A DNA stretch of 64,000 bases from positions 1 to 64,000 of the forward strand of contig JAYMGJ010000069.1 in assembly GCA_037178675.1 (NCBI GenBank), in the 5' to 3' direction. Each line of letters begins with the position of its first letter. The first letter of the stretch is position 1. Below are positions 11,076-23,022 of the stretch, in pieces. Made by a program: the position numbers and the translations under genes. The notes under the pieces were generated by a model. The model made no database searches. It saw nothing but the letters and a program-made list of their open reading frames with translations, and had not been told where the DNA came from. Origin of the DNA: Scleroderma bovista. Its lineage: Eukaryota > Basidiomycota > Agaricomycetes > Boletales > Sclerodermataceae.

Positions 11076-14000
11076 CTAAGCATTACTATGAGTGAAGGAA
11101 TAGAAACATTGATGCCAAGCAGGGCCATGAGCCATCCTGCATAAGTCCAATGCAGGAAAGTGTGAAATTATTAGATGTGTCTGTGGAGTATACCAGGTAA
11201 ATGGGATGTATGATGAAGGAACCCACAACAACAATTGTCCATTTGGGCCCACAATCCAGCCATCTTGCTGAAGATAAAGATCATACTTCAAATATTTGGA
11301 ATTCTTCTTCACATTACCTATGCTGTGAGAGGCCCCAGAATTATGCATAATGGAAGATGAGATGTTAGCCAGTGGTGAAAATGCAACCAAATGATGGGTG
11401 TGCTCTCCAAGATGATGGTTTACTTGAGCATTTCTTTCTACTTCCCAAATTTGGATTGTGTCATTACCAGAGCCTGACACAATGTGCCTTCCATCTGGTG
11501 AGAATGCAACTGACAAGACTGAGTCAGTGTGCCCTTGGAGAGGGTTGCCCACCTGGCCACCTGTCTGTGCATCCCAAACTCGGATTGTGTCATCATGAGA
11601 GCCTGACACAATGTGCCTTCCATCTGGTGAGAATGCAACTGACAAGACTGAGGAGGTGTGCCCTTTAAGGACATTTTGATTTCTTGGCCAATTCTGATGT
11701 TGACCTACAACTTGAGCAGTCTTTGCACATTTTCCAGCCATACATGTAAATTGTGACCTAGCTGGTGAAAATGGTAGTGCTGACACATATAAGTGTGGTG
11801 TGCTTTCATTAATGATCCCAGCAAAGTTGGATACAAATTTGATCCCATCTCCAATGATTGTCAGCACATCTTCATATTCTGCTAGACCCTGTCAGTTTAT
11901 TATCAATATTGTTACAGTCACTCCATTCAAAGGAATGACCTTACCTGGAACCATTGCTCAGCAGAGACCAGGACCCTATAAGCTTCACTAATGAACTTTG
12001 ACACACCAAGGGCCTCCATCCAAAATAGTATCTGCTCCCCTGAGACAAATACCTTCACATGTTGTCCAAGTTCTGCATCAACTTTTGCATTTTGCAGGTG
12101 GGCCGCCCAATATCGACAAGAGTACAACAAATGCATCGGAATGTTTTCTTCAACCTTCTTTGCCAAGTCCACCACATCCGAGTTGCACACATATGATGTT
12201 GGGAGTGCACACATGTTGAATCGAAGGCCAGCTTGCATGACACGAAGGGAGGCAAGGGCCAGATCATTGTGTACTTCAGCTTCGTCAATAAAGAAATCCC
12301 CACTCCGGTTTTTGTCAAGTAAGAAGTCGTAGAACGAAGCATGCAAGGGTCGGATAGGAGTAGATGTATCAGTGGTACCAGAAAGGAATGATGCCATGAA
12401 GTTGAGGACGATTCGTACGGGGTAGCACTCAGTCTCCAGAGGGAACTTCTCTCGCATCGAGTCCAACGCCTTGATAGAGAGTGGTTCCTTCGACCACAGG
12501 ATCTGTCGCATGACTGAATGAAACCTCAATAACTCAGCAGACCCTTGAACAAGTTCCTCCAAAAATGTGGTATACATTCCGTCAAGCAGGTTGCTTCCAT
12601 CACCAGTGTGAGACACGACCCGACAAAAGCGCTCCTTCGGAATCACACCCATTCTGGAGCGAATGAAGTCACATGCCAGACGCGCCCACTCGAACACACC
12701 ACCCGATTTCGCAGCAAGTTGTCTGATGTTTTCATCGCAAAATGTGCCATCGAGCTTCTTCAATTTCGTAGAAATGTAGAGGGTGATGTCGCGAGTTGTT
12801 GCATCGTAATCAACGTCATCCAGAGACTTGGTTAGGATATGTTGCTTTGTGCGCAATGCCTCACCAATATCTGCGAGTGGCCGAGAAGTCAAGAGAATCC
12901 GGGTGGTCGCCGGCAGGTTTGCGCCGCGAGTAGTAAGGATATAAAGGATGCCCTCTCTGGTGTCGTCGACACCACTCTCGTCTAGTGCATCGATGACGAT
13001 GACAACATTTCGGGTTGAGGAAGTTGCCAATTGCGACAGAGGTTCAGCGATGAATTTCTGCCACTGTTCCGCGATGTCTTCCGTATCTGTCAGCGCATAG
13101 TTGTTGGAAATTACCCCAGCCGGAAGAAGCCGGAAGCGGGGGTCGCGATCAGCTAAGTCGCGCGCGATGGTGGTGGCAAGTTTCTTATGGAGTCCTTCGT
13201 GCTGTCTGACGCGAGTAAAGCAGAAGCATGACCCGAGATTGCCAAGATTCTTGGCCTGCAGAGCAGTGGTGTGCGCAATGGCAGATTTCCCCTTGCCGGC
13301 CTGGCCGTGGAGCCATAAGATACGTGGTGTGGCGGGATCTGTGTTGTTGATCCAGTGAAGGATTTCCTTCAGGATCTCGGTTCGCGTTCCATCGAAACAC
13401 TTCTTCGCCTGGTTGAGCCCGACGCTGCCCGCATAACTCAGGGTATCCAATGTACGGTCATCTCGGACCCGCTGGACACTTTCTGGAATGTTCAAACTTG
13501 CCAGATCTTCCTGGATTTGTTGGACACCATCTTGAATGTTTAGAACTGCCCGAACTCGAAGTTCTTGCATCAGCTGGTCTAGCTTCGAGTTGTAGTTGGC
13601 AACGGTAGTAGCGGTCGGTGAGAAAACATTTTTTCCCAGTCTAACCCCTATCAAAGAGATGAGATTGTTGCAAATACCAAATGTACAAGCAATGTACCGA
13701 AGCTCTTGGTCTCCGAGTACTTCGATATGAACTGCGCGCATTCTTGCATTACTTGGGCGATCTGTACCAGAACGTTCTGGATGGAATTGATCTTCACTGG
13801 AGACTGGTGTTCCAGGAGAAGTTCGTAGGTTTGTTTGATTCGGGAGAGGAGATCGTTGATAGATGCGTCGAGTTTCACTTGCGACAGGATCAGCTATACG
13901 GGTTCGCGTCAATCGGAGACATCGAAAAAAATAGACGCATACCTCGGAGGCTGCAGTTAACATACACAGCGCCGTTTGAGCGTATGGATTGATCTAGGTG

Positions 14001-14903
14001 GATCCATAGGGTAAGTAGACACCTGCAAGGGGACGGAAGACTCACGTTACCGATGGCTTTTGCAATCGTATTGAAGGTGGCAAGGGGTTGAAGATATTCA
14101 GTTTTGGTTGTATCCAAATGAATCTTCTCGAGATCCAACGGATTACCAGCGGCGTCCGCGGCACCAGGAATAGACGGGGTAATCGATACTTTCTTGTCTA
14201 CGTCTTGGATGTCATTGAGAACGTTTTGGTCATCGCCAAACACCTAACGGAATGCGTAAGGGTCGGCAAAACATGCAACCTTATAACGCACCGCACTGGT
14301 AGCATCAGCAGGTCCTTTATCTTTTTGCGCTGGGGCTTGGCCAAGATCAGGCCCGACTGTGGAAGGTTGATGTACGACAGCCACGACGTTTTCAGAGACG
14401 GTTACGGGCTGATTATGGTTCGTTACACACGAGTACTTCAGAGGCAACTAGCAGTCGGAGATAAGGTAAACGTACTTGGGGGCAGATAGGACTAGCGACA
14501 AGTGGACCATCACTGTCAGCATGCAGCGTAGGCGTCGCTTCTGCATTGCCTGGAACGGGTCCCCTAGACTCAGTTCGTTGACCTTCTCCATGTTCATCGA
14601 CGGCTGCGGTTCGAGCGAGTTCATCATGGGAGGTTGCCTTGCCACCTTGCATCAAACGGGTAGCAATTCCATCCAAAGGTTCAACATACCTCCTTGACCA
14701 CAGCATTTGGGAAGATGCGTTTGTGAAAGCGCTTGAATGCTGCCTTTACCTTGGTGAATAATCTTGAGCCCCGAGCCTCAGGGGCATTTACATGAGAATG
14801 CTGAAACAACGTCAGATTGGCACATGGTATTCATAATTCTGGCGAGTTCGCATACCCCGTCACTGGATCGTTTGCGCGGGACCTTGGGGTTTTTGTTAAG
14901 CAT
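11076..14903 (-). CDS. NACHT-WD40 NLR-type STAND protein
   Basis: Predicted fungal NLR-like signal-transduction ATPase of the kind linked to non-self recognition. From the ATG at 14903, about eight exons join in frame: MLNKNPKVPRKRSSDG, then a basic helix RLFTKVKAAFKRFHKR, a low-complexity linker, and a helical region (TALCMLTAASE, VKLDASINDLLSRI) like the N-terminal domains of these proteins. The NACHT domain has Walker A GQAGKGKS (about 13280-13300) and Walker B VVIVIDALDES (about 12965-13000). Spliced over 11889-11950, the protein ends with only about two complete WD40 repeats and a C-terminal cap (DGWIVGPNGQLLLWVP). The cap suggests a complete gene with few repeats rather than a truncation. 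The two repeats are almost identical in DNA. The effector class of the N-terminus is not identified. Confidence 0.88.
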
Positions 14904-15373
14904 ATCTGATGTTGTATGTTGAACGGATGACTATGAAGTAGGATAATGCTGGGATACGGTTAGCTGGCGTTGGTGGCAGGAGGAGAGGGTTTGGGAAGCG
15001 AACAACCTGACCTCGTTGCAAACACGCGGCACTGCCCCAGCGCAGCACTGCGTGCGTGCTGGACATTGGACAGGCTGCTGTAGTAGTTGCAGCTCAGGGT
15101 GTATATCGTCCTTAGTACGACACACTGGCAGCAGCTGGCATGGGCATGCAAGTTTCTTGGATTCTTCGCCTTCCACGCGTGAATGAACTATTGTCCTTTC
15201 ATCCATTGAGCAGTGACAGCATTTCTACTATAGAGCATTTGCCCCTCAGATGGGGTATCTTATTATCACGTGCGGAGACTGGTATATATTGGCATAGATC
15301 CAGCAAGCTGTTGCAGCAACATTCGCCACAGTGCATAAACGTGATCGCGACTTGATCAAGGGATCAATACGCA
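14904..15373. promoter_or_regulatory. Divergent intergenic region between NLR and UBP14
   Basis: About 470 bp separate two genes transcribed away from each other, so both promoters should lie here. I see no convincing coding frame and no defined factor site that I can name. Confidence 0.4.
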
Positions 15374-18300
15374 ATGACGAGCTGTCCCCACCAGAGCGAC
15401 ATTGAAAGGCTCCAGCCTCCGAAACTTAGCCAGTCTGTGCACCGGGAAGAGTGTACACAATGTTTCGACGATCAGGTTAGACCGCGATCACGGTTTGTTG
15501 GTCACACCATGGGTCTGATCGCATGTCTCTGTAGGATGGCGTAGCCGGCGTGGATGTATGCCTGACGTGTTTCAATGGAGCATGTCTTGATCAAGACAGA
15601 CACCACGCGCGGACCCATGTATTACGATCCGGACATTCCTTCACCCTGAATATCAAACGCACACCCAAACCGAAACGAACTGGTCGTGTGAGTCCCTTCC
15701 ATGTCTTGCATATGCTTCGTTGTCATTTGAAATCATGTAGGATGAGCAGGAGCCACCTCCGAAGGTGACCAAGTTGGCTATCGTACAGGAACGCGAAGAA
15801 GACAAGTGGGAGCACCGCACTGTGCTTAAATGCTGGAAGTGCGATCCTGATAATGGAAAGGAGATACTGGCTGGCAGTGATACAGTAAGTTAACAAGATC
15901 TCTGCATGCATTCCAACATCTCAATATTGCGCAGGCGGAGCGGCTGACGAGTGGAATCATGCAATCGCTGTCTTCGGCTCGCCAGTCGGAGATAAAGGCA
16001 TGGGAGGAGGAATTTACACCTTGCAAGCATACGCGCTCACTTGAACAATGTGCTACTGGTAGCATTCCAGCTGAAGGTATCCAATTTCAACTTCCTTGAT
16101 ACGTCTGTATGGACTATTCACATTTTTCAGGGCTTGCATGCTGTGCTTCGTGCGAATTAACATCGAATTTGTGGCTTTGTCTCACCTGCGGTGCACTTGG
16201 CTGTGGGCGTTCCCAATATGGAGGAACCGGTGGCAATGGACACGCATTGACGCATTTCAATGCTACAAAACATCCAGTATGCGTAAAGCTTGGGACGATC
16301 ACACCGGAGGGAGGGGCTGGTGCGTGTCTCTTCACCTCCTCGCACTGACATGTAAAGACTTCTGTCACAGATATTTACTGCTATGCCTGCGACGATGCCC
16401 GCGTCGATCCCGAGCTGACTAGTCACCTTGCTAACTTTGGCATCCATATTGGGTCGCAAAAGAAAACTGAAAAGAGCATGACAGAACTCGTGAGCATCTT
16501 CTGGTCTTTTACAGGAAGCCCCTTAGCTAATGCATTGGTCGTAGCAAATCGAGCAGAATCTTGCGTTTGACTTCTCTCTTACTGCAGAGGATGGAAGTGC
16601 CCTCAAACCTGTTTTTGGTCGGGGGCTCACAGGGCTAAGTAACTTGGGAAACAGGTAAGTGAAGGTAGCTGCTTTCTGTTCTTTCATATACTGAACAGTC
16701 TACGACACAGGTAAGAGGAAGAACCTATGTGTACCACTGTCGTTTCATTTCGTATTTTCAGTTGTTACATGGCTTCCGTGTTGCAGACGTTATTCTCCCT
16801 TTCCCAGTTCCGCCATCGCTACTATGGCGAAGTGAACGCAGGGACTACCCAACGCTATGTGCCTGAAAAAGCTTCCACTCACTGGATAAGGTGCACACAA
16901 CCGTTGCCTGCGGACTGCATCGAGTGTCAAATGTTCAAAATAGCAGATGGCCTTCTCAGCGGAAGATACTCCAAATCTGACACCAATCTTGGTTAGGAAT
17001 TTTTTGATGTTTCTCTGTGCCTAAAAGCCGACTGTTATCTTAGCCCCATCAGATTCGTTCCCTCATTCAATACCAGACAATGTGCCCTGGCAAGTTGGAC
17101 TGAAACCTACTGGTTTCAAGGCCCTCGTTGGCAAAGGTCACGCAGAATTCGCAACCATGCGACAGCAAGACGCGGAGGAATTCTTTGGACATCTCATTAC
17201 CGTACTCAGGAGGTTTAACCACCAAATGAACTCTGGGGCGCGTGGTAATTCCTGTCCTTATCTTGGTTTGGGCAAAGATTTTCATTGATGGAATTTAGGA
17301 GGGTCCGAGGCAACCGATGCTTTCGCATTTGGGTTGGAACAACGCTTGCAGTGTCTGTCTTGTAGAAAAGTCAGATATCGCGTGGACAACATGGACGTCC
17401 TTAGTCTGGGTGTTCCTGCACAAGAATTACCGGCTGATGAACATGGCGGCGGTCCAGACAAGGGTAAAACTGCAGGCGACTCGACCAAGGGACCTGCAGC
17501 AACACGATATGCTTCCGTGACATTGATGCAGTGTCTCAGCCTCCTTCTGGGTCTCACGGGTCAAGAAGCGCTCGATTACCAGTGCGAGGGAGGATGCGGA
17601 AAAGTTTCAGCTGTGAGACAGCTGCATTTTGCTACCTTCCCAGACATACTCGTGCTCCATGCCAAAAAATTCCAGCTGAAGAATTGGGTTCCGACTAAGC
17701 TTGGTAGGTTTCGCTCATGTTTCATATTGAGCAATAATTGCTAATGCGCTTATGACAGACATCCCTATCATATTACCGGAGGCAGACATGCTCGATCTGG
17801 GCACATTTTTGGGTGGAGGTTTGCAGCCCGGTGAAGAGGAATTCCAAGAAGCCTCTTCTACCTCTTCATCCAGCTCGCTCCCTCAGTTTAACGCGGAAGT
17901 ATTGGCGCAATTGGAGGGCATGGGATTCCCATCAGTGAGATGTCAAAAGGCACTACTTGCCACAAGTAATTCGGACGTGGAGACTGCCATGGAATGGCTC
18001 TTTGGCCACATGGATGACCCTGGTGTGTACCAACCATTCTACATCTCCACCGCCAAGCTCATCCTACTGTGCAAGACATCGACGAACCCATCCAGTTAAC
18101 TACGTCCGGAGGAGCCAAGAAGGGTTCAGAGCCCTCCTCGGACCAAATTGAAATGCTGGCAGACATGGGCTTCACGCATGCACAGGCCAGGAAGGCATTA
18201 ATAGAAACGGTGAGTAACCAAGGCAATGTGACGCCAAAATCTGAGTCAGTGTCGCAGGACGGCAGCGCCGAGCGTGCAGTGGAGTGGCTGTTCAACCATC

Positions 18301-18611
18301 CCGACGATACTGGGGAGATCGCGTCACCTTCGAGCAACCCCGTACCTAAGGAGAAATCGCTACCGGGGTCGTCCAGCTTACCAGCACGGTACCGACTAAA
18401 GGCGTTCATATCACACAAAGGACCCAGCGTACATTCAGGTCATTACGTCGCACACATGCGGATGCCGCTGGCCCAGGCAAGTGACACCACGGGCATGGAA
18501 GGGAACGAGGAGTGGGTGCTCTTCAACGACGAAAAGGTTGTGATTGCGGACAAGACAAGTGTAGAGGAGCTGAAGAAGCTGGCATACATGTACATTTTCG
18601 AGAAGATTTGA
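15374..18611 (+). CDS. UBP14: Ubiquitin C-terminal hydrolase Ubp14 / USP5 family
   Basis: Disassembles free polyubiquitin chains into monomers. About a dozen short introns separate exons that read in order as: an N-terminal cryptic zinc-binding region starting MTSCPHQSDIERLQ; a ZnF-UBP domain (CCASCELTSNLWLCLTCG, GGNGHALTHF); the Cys box GLSNLGNSCYMAS near 16630-16785 with the catalytic Cys and an intron inside the box; the QQDAEEFFGHL motif; two UBA domains (LEGMGFPSVRCQKALLAT and LADMGFTHAQARKAL); and the His box HSGHYVAH near 18430-18455. The stop at 18611 follows YMYIFEKI. Domain order, including paired UBAs inserted in the catalytic domain, is diagnostic for USP5/Ubp14. The start fits because the first exon ends at a good donor after FDDQ. 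Confidence 0.95.
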
Positions 18612-18984
18612 GTGTAGAATGTAGATCGAAACAAATGTACGTTCAAACTTGTAACACCATTGAATGTCCCATGTGTATGGTGCAAGTTGGCGGTGCACGG
18701 GTGAATATTGTTCACGTCAAAAGCCCAGTGAGAAATGATTCAGACATGGGGGACAAGGGCGCACTGCACAATGTATTGGCCCCATCGATGTGTGGACAAG
18801 TCTAGACTTGTGGGAGATAACTAAGAAAAAGCAACAGGGACGCAGGCTGCAAGCAGGAAAAAGAAGGGAGCACAAAAATGAAAGACAGCGGACAAGCAAG
18901 TATTACCATAGCTCGGTCCGCCCTGATGCCCACACATGTAACCCAAGATCGTTCCGTGTCCGTTTGTGTAAAAGTATATTGTAT
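18612..18984. other. Convergent 3' intergenic region
   Basis: This 373-bp gap lies between the 3' ends of UBP14 and the copper radical oxidase. It should hold both 3' untranslated regions. No gene is visible in it. Confidence 0.45.
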
Positions 18985-21444
18985 TTATGATCTGTAACCA
19001 TCGACCCTCCGTGCACCCTCAGGATTATAAGGATCGTAACTGTCCGCCACGCTCGGTCTCCCACCATATTCGTCTCGATACGGCGACGAATGCAAGCTCA
19101 CGCTGCTCGCGTTCCATGCTGCGCTCGCGTTTTCTTGTTGTAGTGGCACAAACGCGCTCGAGTCGGAATGTCTGGCATGGTCAGCCGCCATGCCGCTTCC
19201 CCCCATATAGCCGCTCCGCGTTGTGCCCATGGCGTAGGCGGCAGCGGGATGCTGGCGACTAGTAGCACGCCGACGGCGAGAGACGCAGATACCAAATACG
19301 GCGCCGACGACGCCAATCAGGGCGATCCCTCCAACGACACCGGCGATGATCAGGCCCGTGCTTGGACCCGACGACGAGGAGCCGCCGTTGGAGGAGTCGC
19401 CGGACCCTGTACCTTTTGCATTATTGTTCTGGACGCTGGGCGGCAGATCGCTGACAGCAGACGTTGGCTGGGTCTCGATGTTCCCAGAGCCTACGATGAG
19501 CATGGTGCCATTACTTGGGATGCCGTTCACGACGACAAACAGGAGTGCCGGGCCAGGCTGGAAAACGTTCGGGATGGGAGGGGCCTGAGCGACGTGGAGC
19601 ACATAGGAGCCGTCGCTGTTGACGGTGTAGGTGTTGTTGAGTTGCAGGTGACGCTGGCCCATGTTCATGGCATGGGTAGTGAACCCGCCGCGAGATAGTA
19701 CGACGGATGTGTTTGCAGCTGCAGCGTTAGCTGAACCGGCGTATGAGCTAGCTGGGACGGTAATGTTGAAATAGGCGCCACCGTAGGAGAGCTGCTTTGG
19801 GATACCAGTAGGGTGCGGGCGGGTGGAGGCGGAGAAGTAAGGAGGGTAGAATATCTCGGTGGTGTAGGTGGTCGGGTAGATCGTGGTGAGGTTGACATCA
19901 ACGTTTGGATTTGACCCTGCAATCATGACAGAGGCATCGGGTAGGAGCATTGCCGAGGAATGGTACAGACGGGCGGTCTTAGAGTTTCCGAGGCCAGCAT
20001 TCGACCAGCGGCTGCCTTGGGGCATATTAGGGTTGTAAATTGCTGGCGTACCGACGGGTCCAGCGGCGAGAGATTCACCAAAAGGCATGTCACCAAAATT
20101 CGGTGTCATGCCAGTAGCTGTGGCGTATCCAGCGGTTCCGTTCGTGCCTCCGTTGACGACAAGGAGGGTGCCGTCAGGGAGAGAGATGAATTGACCCATG
20201 GTACGACCCTCGAGCATATCATCATCCTGTTGGTAAGCGGGAGAAGAACCATCTTGGGGTTCTGGTGTGAGACGTTGGCAGTTCTTTGACGCAGGGTATT
20301 CCCAGGTGTTATAGTTAGGGAAAGAATAATTGCCCCAGTAATCGTCGGGCATGTCGGATCCACCGCAGAACAGAATAGTAGGTGTCCAGTTGTTGGCGGG
20401 AGTCAAAGGGAGCATCGCGACAGCTCCGGACGCGGGGTATACGCGGACTACACTTCCAGGCATATCGGGAAGCTTTGTCTCCACGTTGGTATCGGGGTCC
20501 CAGAGGACTGAGAAACCAGGTTGATGGGGATGCATGCGGTAACGGAAGAAGATTACTTACTGGTCGATATGTTAGCCTGAAGGAGCATCTTTCCAGATGG
20601 CATGAGGTAGGAATGGGCATACGAGTTCAAGCCAGATGTTGCGATCATAAATTCCATGACGGTAGCAGCGCCTCTTGAAGGAAAGAACTCATAAGTTGGT
20701 TCAGCAGCACCACCCTCGTACGCCGGATCTGTATTAGGAGTATTCCTGTTGATGTAGCCACCGTTGACGAAACCACCGATTAATGCGATTGTGCCATCTC
20801 CGAGGGGTTCAGCTGCCGAGTACCACCGACGTTTTTGCATAGCGAGGACTGTGGCATTGTCAAACCACTGACATTGTGAACTTGAAAAGTTGTCCGAGCT
20901 TGTGCAAGGATTTAGGATGCGGATGGATTTGCCACCATCGTAGTCGCCGTAAGTCGCGTCGAATGACCCAGAGCCCTCGTTGTTCTTGACGGAACCGATG
21001 TTGCCGCCAGGCCCAACGGCACCATTCCCGCCGAATGTCACGTACGAGCCGTTTGGAAGGTGCATGCCAGAGGCGCAGAAAGCGTTAGTGAGAACGTCCA
21101 TCAACTGAGCTGTGCGACTGTTGATATCCCTGGGCGAGGTATGGGTACGATATGATAGGAGGACACGAGATGTAGAATTCACCATACTGCGCCCCATGCT
21201 GGATGGCCATTTATTTGAGCTGCATTTCCTTCGGCCTTGTCGAGGATGTAGATTTTTTCCTCGTTACCGAGAAACATCTGGTTGGAATTAAGGGTGGCTG
21301 GGAGAGGAATGGACTGTGTGTGCGTACCATCATTGCACTAACAAGGGTATCTCCTGCTTGTACGATAGACCCTGCGGATTGGGCAGCCGCGAGGGATGAG
21401 GAGGCCGCTACCCCGATGGCCAGCAAGGGTAGCGAAGAGAACAT
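18985..21444 (-). CDS. Membrane-anchored copper radical oxidase (glyoxal oxidase-like)
   Basis: Secreted-pathway oxidase of the GLOX family, expected to oxidise aldehydes or related compounds and make hydrogen peroxide. Four exons (21328-21444, 21183-21277, 20561-21129, 18985-20507) give 767 aa. A signal peptide (MFSSLPLLAIGVAASSSLAAAQ) is followed by the kelch-type core and a DUF1929-like C-terminal domain. The radical-copper residues expected for GLOX are present: Cys in AFCASGMHLPNG, Tyr in KRRWYSA, the Tyr-His pair in RLYHSSAML, and His in GGFTTHAMNM. After a Ser/Gly-rich linker there is one hydrophobic segment (IIAGVVGGIALIGVVGAVFG) with Arg-rich residues behind it, then a cytosolic tail. 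This anchor would hold the enzyme at the cell surface and is absent from the classic secreted form. The substrate cannot be told from sequence. Confidence 0.92.
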
Positions 21445-22288
21445 CGTGATGGCGTCGTTGTACGGGGAAGAGACAGTAGAAGTGAGCTGGTCGAGGGAAA
21501 TACAAGAGGAAGACGGCGAGACGGAAAAGAATGTGACGAGTTGGCGGTGTCAGTCAAAGTGTTGAACGAATCCCTTTTTTTCTGCACCAAATTCCGCTTT
21601 CAGAGCCAAACTGTCTTGTTCACTCCTCTTTTCGTTTTCAAACAGTCTACAAGTACTCTGCTACTCGCCAATGGATCTCTTTGAGAGTCTGCAGTCATTT
21701 TCCCGAGTTCCGTGTATCTCACGGGCATAACATGGTGTGCCTGACCAGGCCCCGGCGCACCTGCCTCCGAGCATCTTTCGCCCTCCGTCGAAGCCCATCG
21801 ATGGAGCACAAACCTGGTCTCGCCTTTGCCCAGAACCTGCTGCTCGAGACTTGGGAATCGCGGAATGATGGTGGTCCTGAGCTCCACTGTCCATGCTAAT
21901 TTTACGGCTCTCAGCGAGAATTGGAAGTTTGCTTGCATTGCGTTCCATTCACCGTGGCTGCGCATCCCAAGATAACCCGGTGGCATTCCGGGTAAGAGAA
22001 GCATCGTCCGTCGCACTTATGATGCGCAGCAAAGATGACGGATCAGCCATCCGGATAAACCGCCATCCAGGAATACGGAGTACCATAGCGGAATCTGGTG
22101 AGCGTCGGGTCGATAGAACCTATAGTCGTGCATACTGTTGGAGATGGCTCCACTGGCACTAGCTTTGAATTATGCGTGATCCTTCCAAGATGAGATAAGA
22201 TTGGTCCCGATATTTCACGCTGGCGGTGGGCGCTGGCAACTACGACGACTGCGTTTATACGATCGACCCATTAGTACCACCTCACAAG
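21445..22288. promoter_or_regulatory. Divergent intergenic region, no gene seen
   Basis: These 844 bp lie between the divergent copper radical oxidase and 3-hydroxyanthranilate dioxygenase genes. Open frames here (for example 21600-22016 on the minus strand) have no recognisable domain and look random. Promoters for both neighbours are expected. Confidence 0.4.
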
Positions 22289-22990
22289 ATGCCCCTTCGC
22301 CCGCCCATCAACTTCCCAAAGTGGTTGGAGGCTAATGAGCACCTCCTTCAGCCTCCGGTGAACAATTTCTGTCTGTACCAAGAGAAAGACTTCATAGTCA
22401 TGGCTGTCGGTGGTCCGAACGAACGCAACGACTACCACGTCAATGAAACCGAAGTATGGTTTGGTCTTGCATCTCTATTTCCTTGTCATCGAACAAGGCA
22501 TTCTATTGATTTGATAGGAATGGTTTTACCAGTACAAGGGAGCAATGCTACTGAGGGTCGTTGACGAGGGTGAATTCAAGGATATAGTTATCGAAGAAGG
22601 CGACATGTTTCTGCTCCCAGGCAAATGCTTCATCTTCATCTCGTAAACGGTGCCAATGATTTACACCCTGTCTTTCAGGCAACACACCACACAATCCTGT
22701 TCGGTATGCTAACACAATCGGCATCGTCATCGAATCCATTCGCCCAAAGGACTCCAAAGGTAAACAGTAATAACCAATCTGACGAGCAGGAGGTAACCAC
22801 CATACACTCTGCAGACACCTTGCAGTGGTACTGTCGCGAACCGGTCCACGCAGAGCCTGTCATCATCCACAAGGAGTCTTTCCATGTAACCGACCTCGGC
22901 GCACAGCTTAAACCTGTGATCGAGCGATGGAAAGCAGACGAGCAGTTGAGGAAGTGCGGCGAGTGCGGCAAGGTTGCTTCTCCCATGTAA
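22289..22990 (+). CDS. BNA1: 3-hydroxyanthranilate 3,4-dioxygenase
   Basis: Opens the ring of 3-hydroxyanthranilate in the kynurenine route to NAD. Four exons (22289-22453, 22518-22620, 22679-22759, 22815-22990) give 174 aa, the usual cupin-enzyme size. Iron ligands sit in [17 protein letters not shown] (His and Glu) and [12 protein letters not shown] (His). The second motif forms only if the intron at 22621-22678 is removed, and that intron starts with GC rather than GT. The C-terminus ends [12 protein letters not shown], with one CxxC pair. The unknown gene at 23023 follows after only about 30 bp. Confidence 0.95.
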
Positions 22991-23022
22991 GCTACACTGA
23001 AGACTTACTGCCTGCGCCAACC

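Noticed and set aside
14931..15206. Cysteine-rich minus-strand frame in the NLR/UBP14 gap
   Set aside because: Cys spacing fits no known small secreted family, there is no signal peptide, and it lies in an expected promoter.
21600..22016. 138-codon minus-strand frame between the copper oxidase and BNA1
   Set aside because: Composition looks random, there is no domain, and overlapping frames occur on the other strand.
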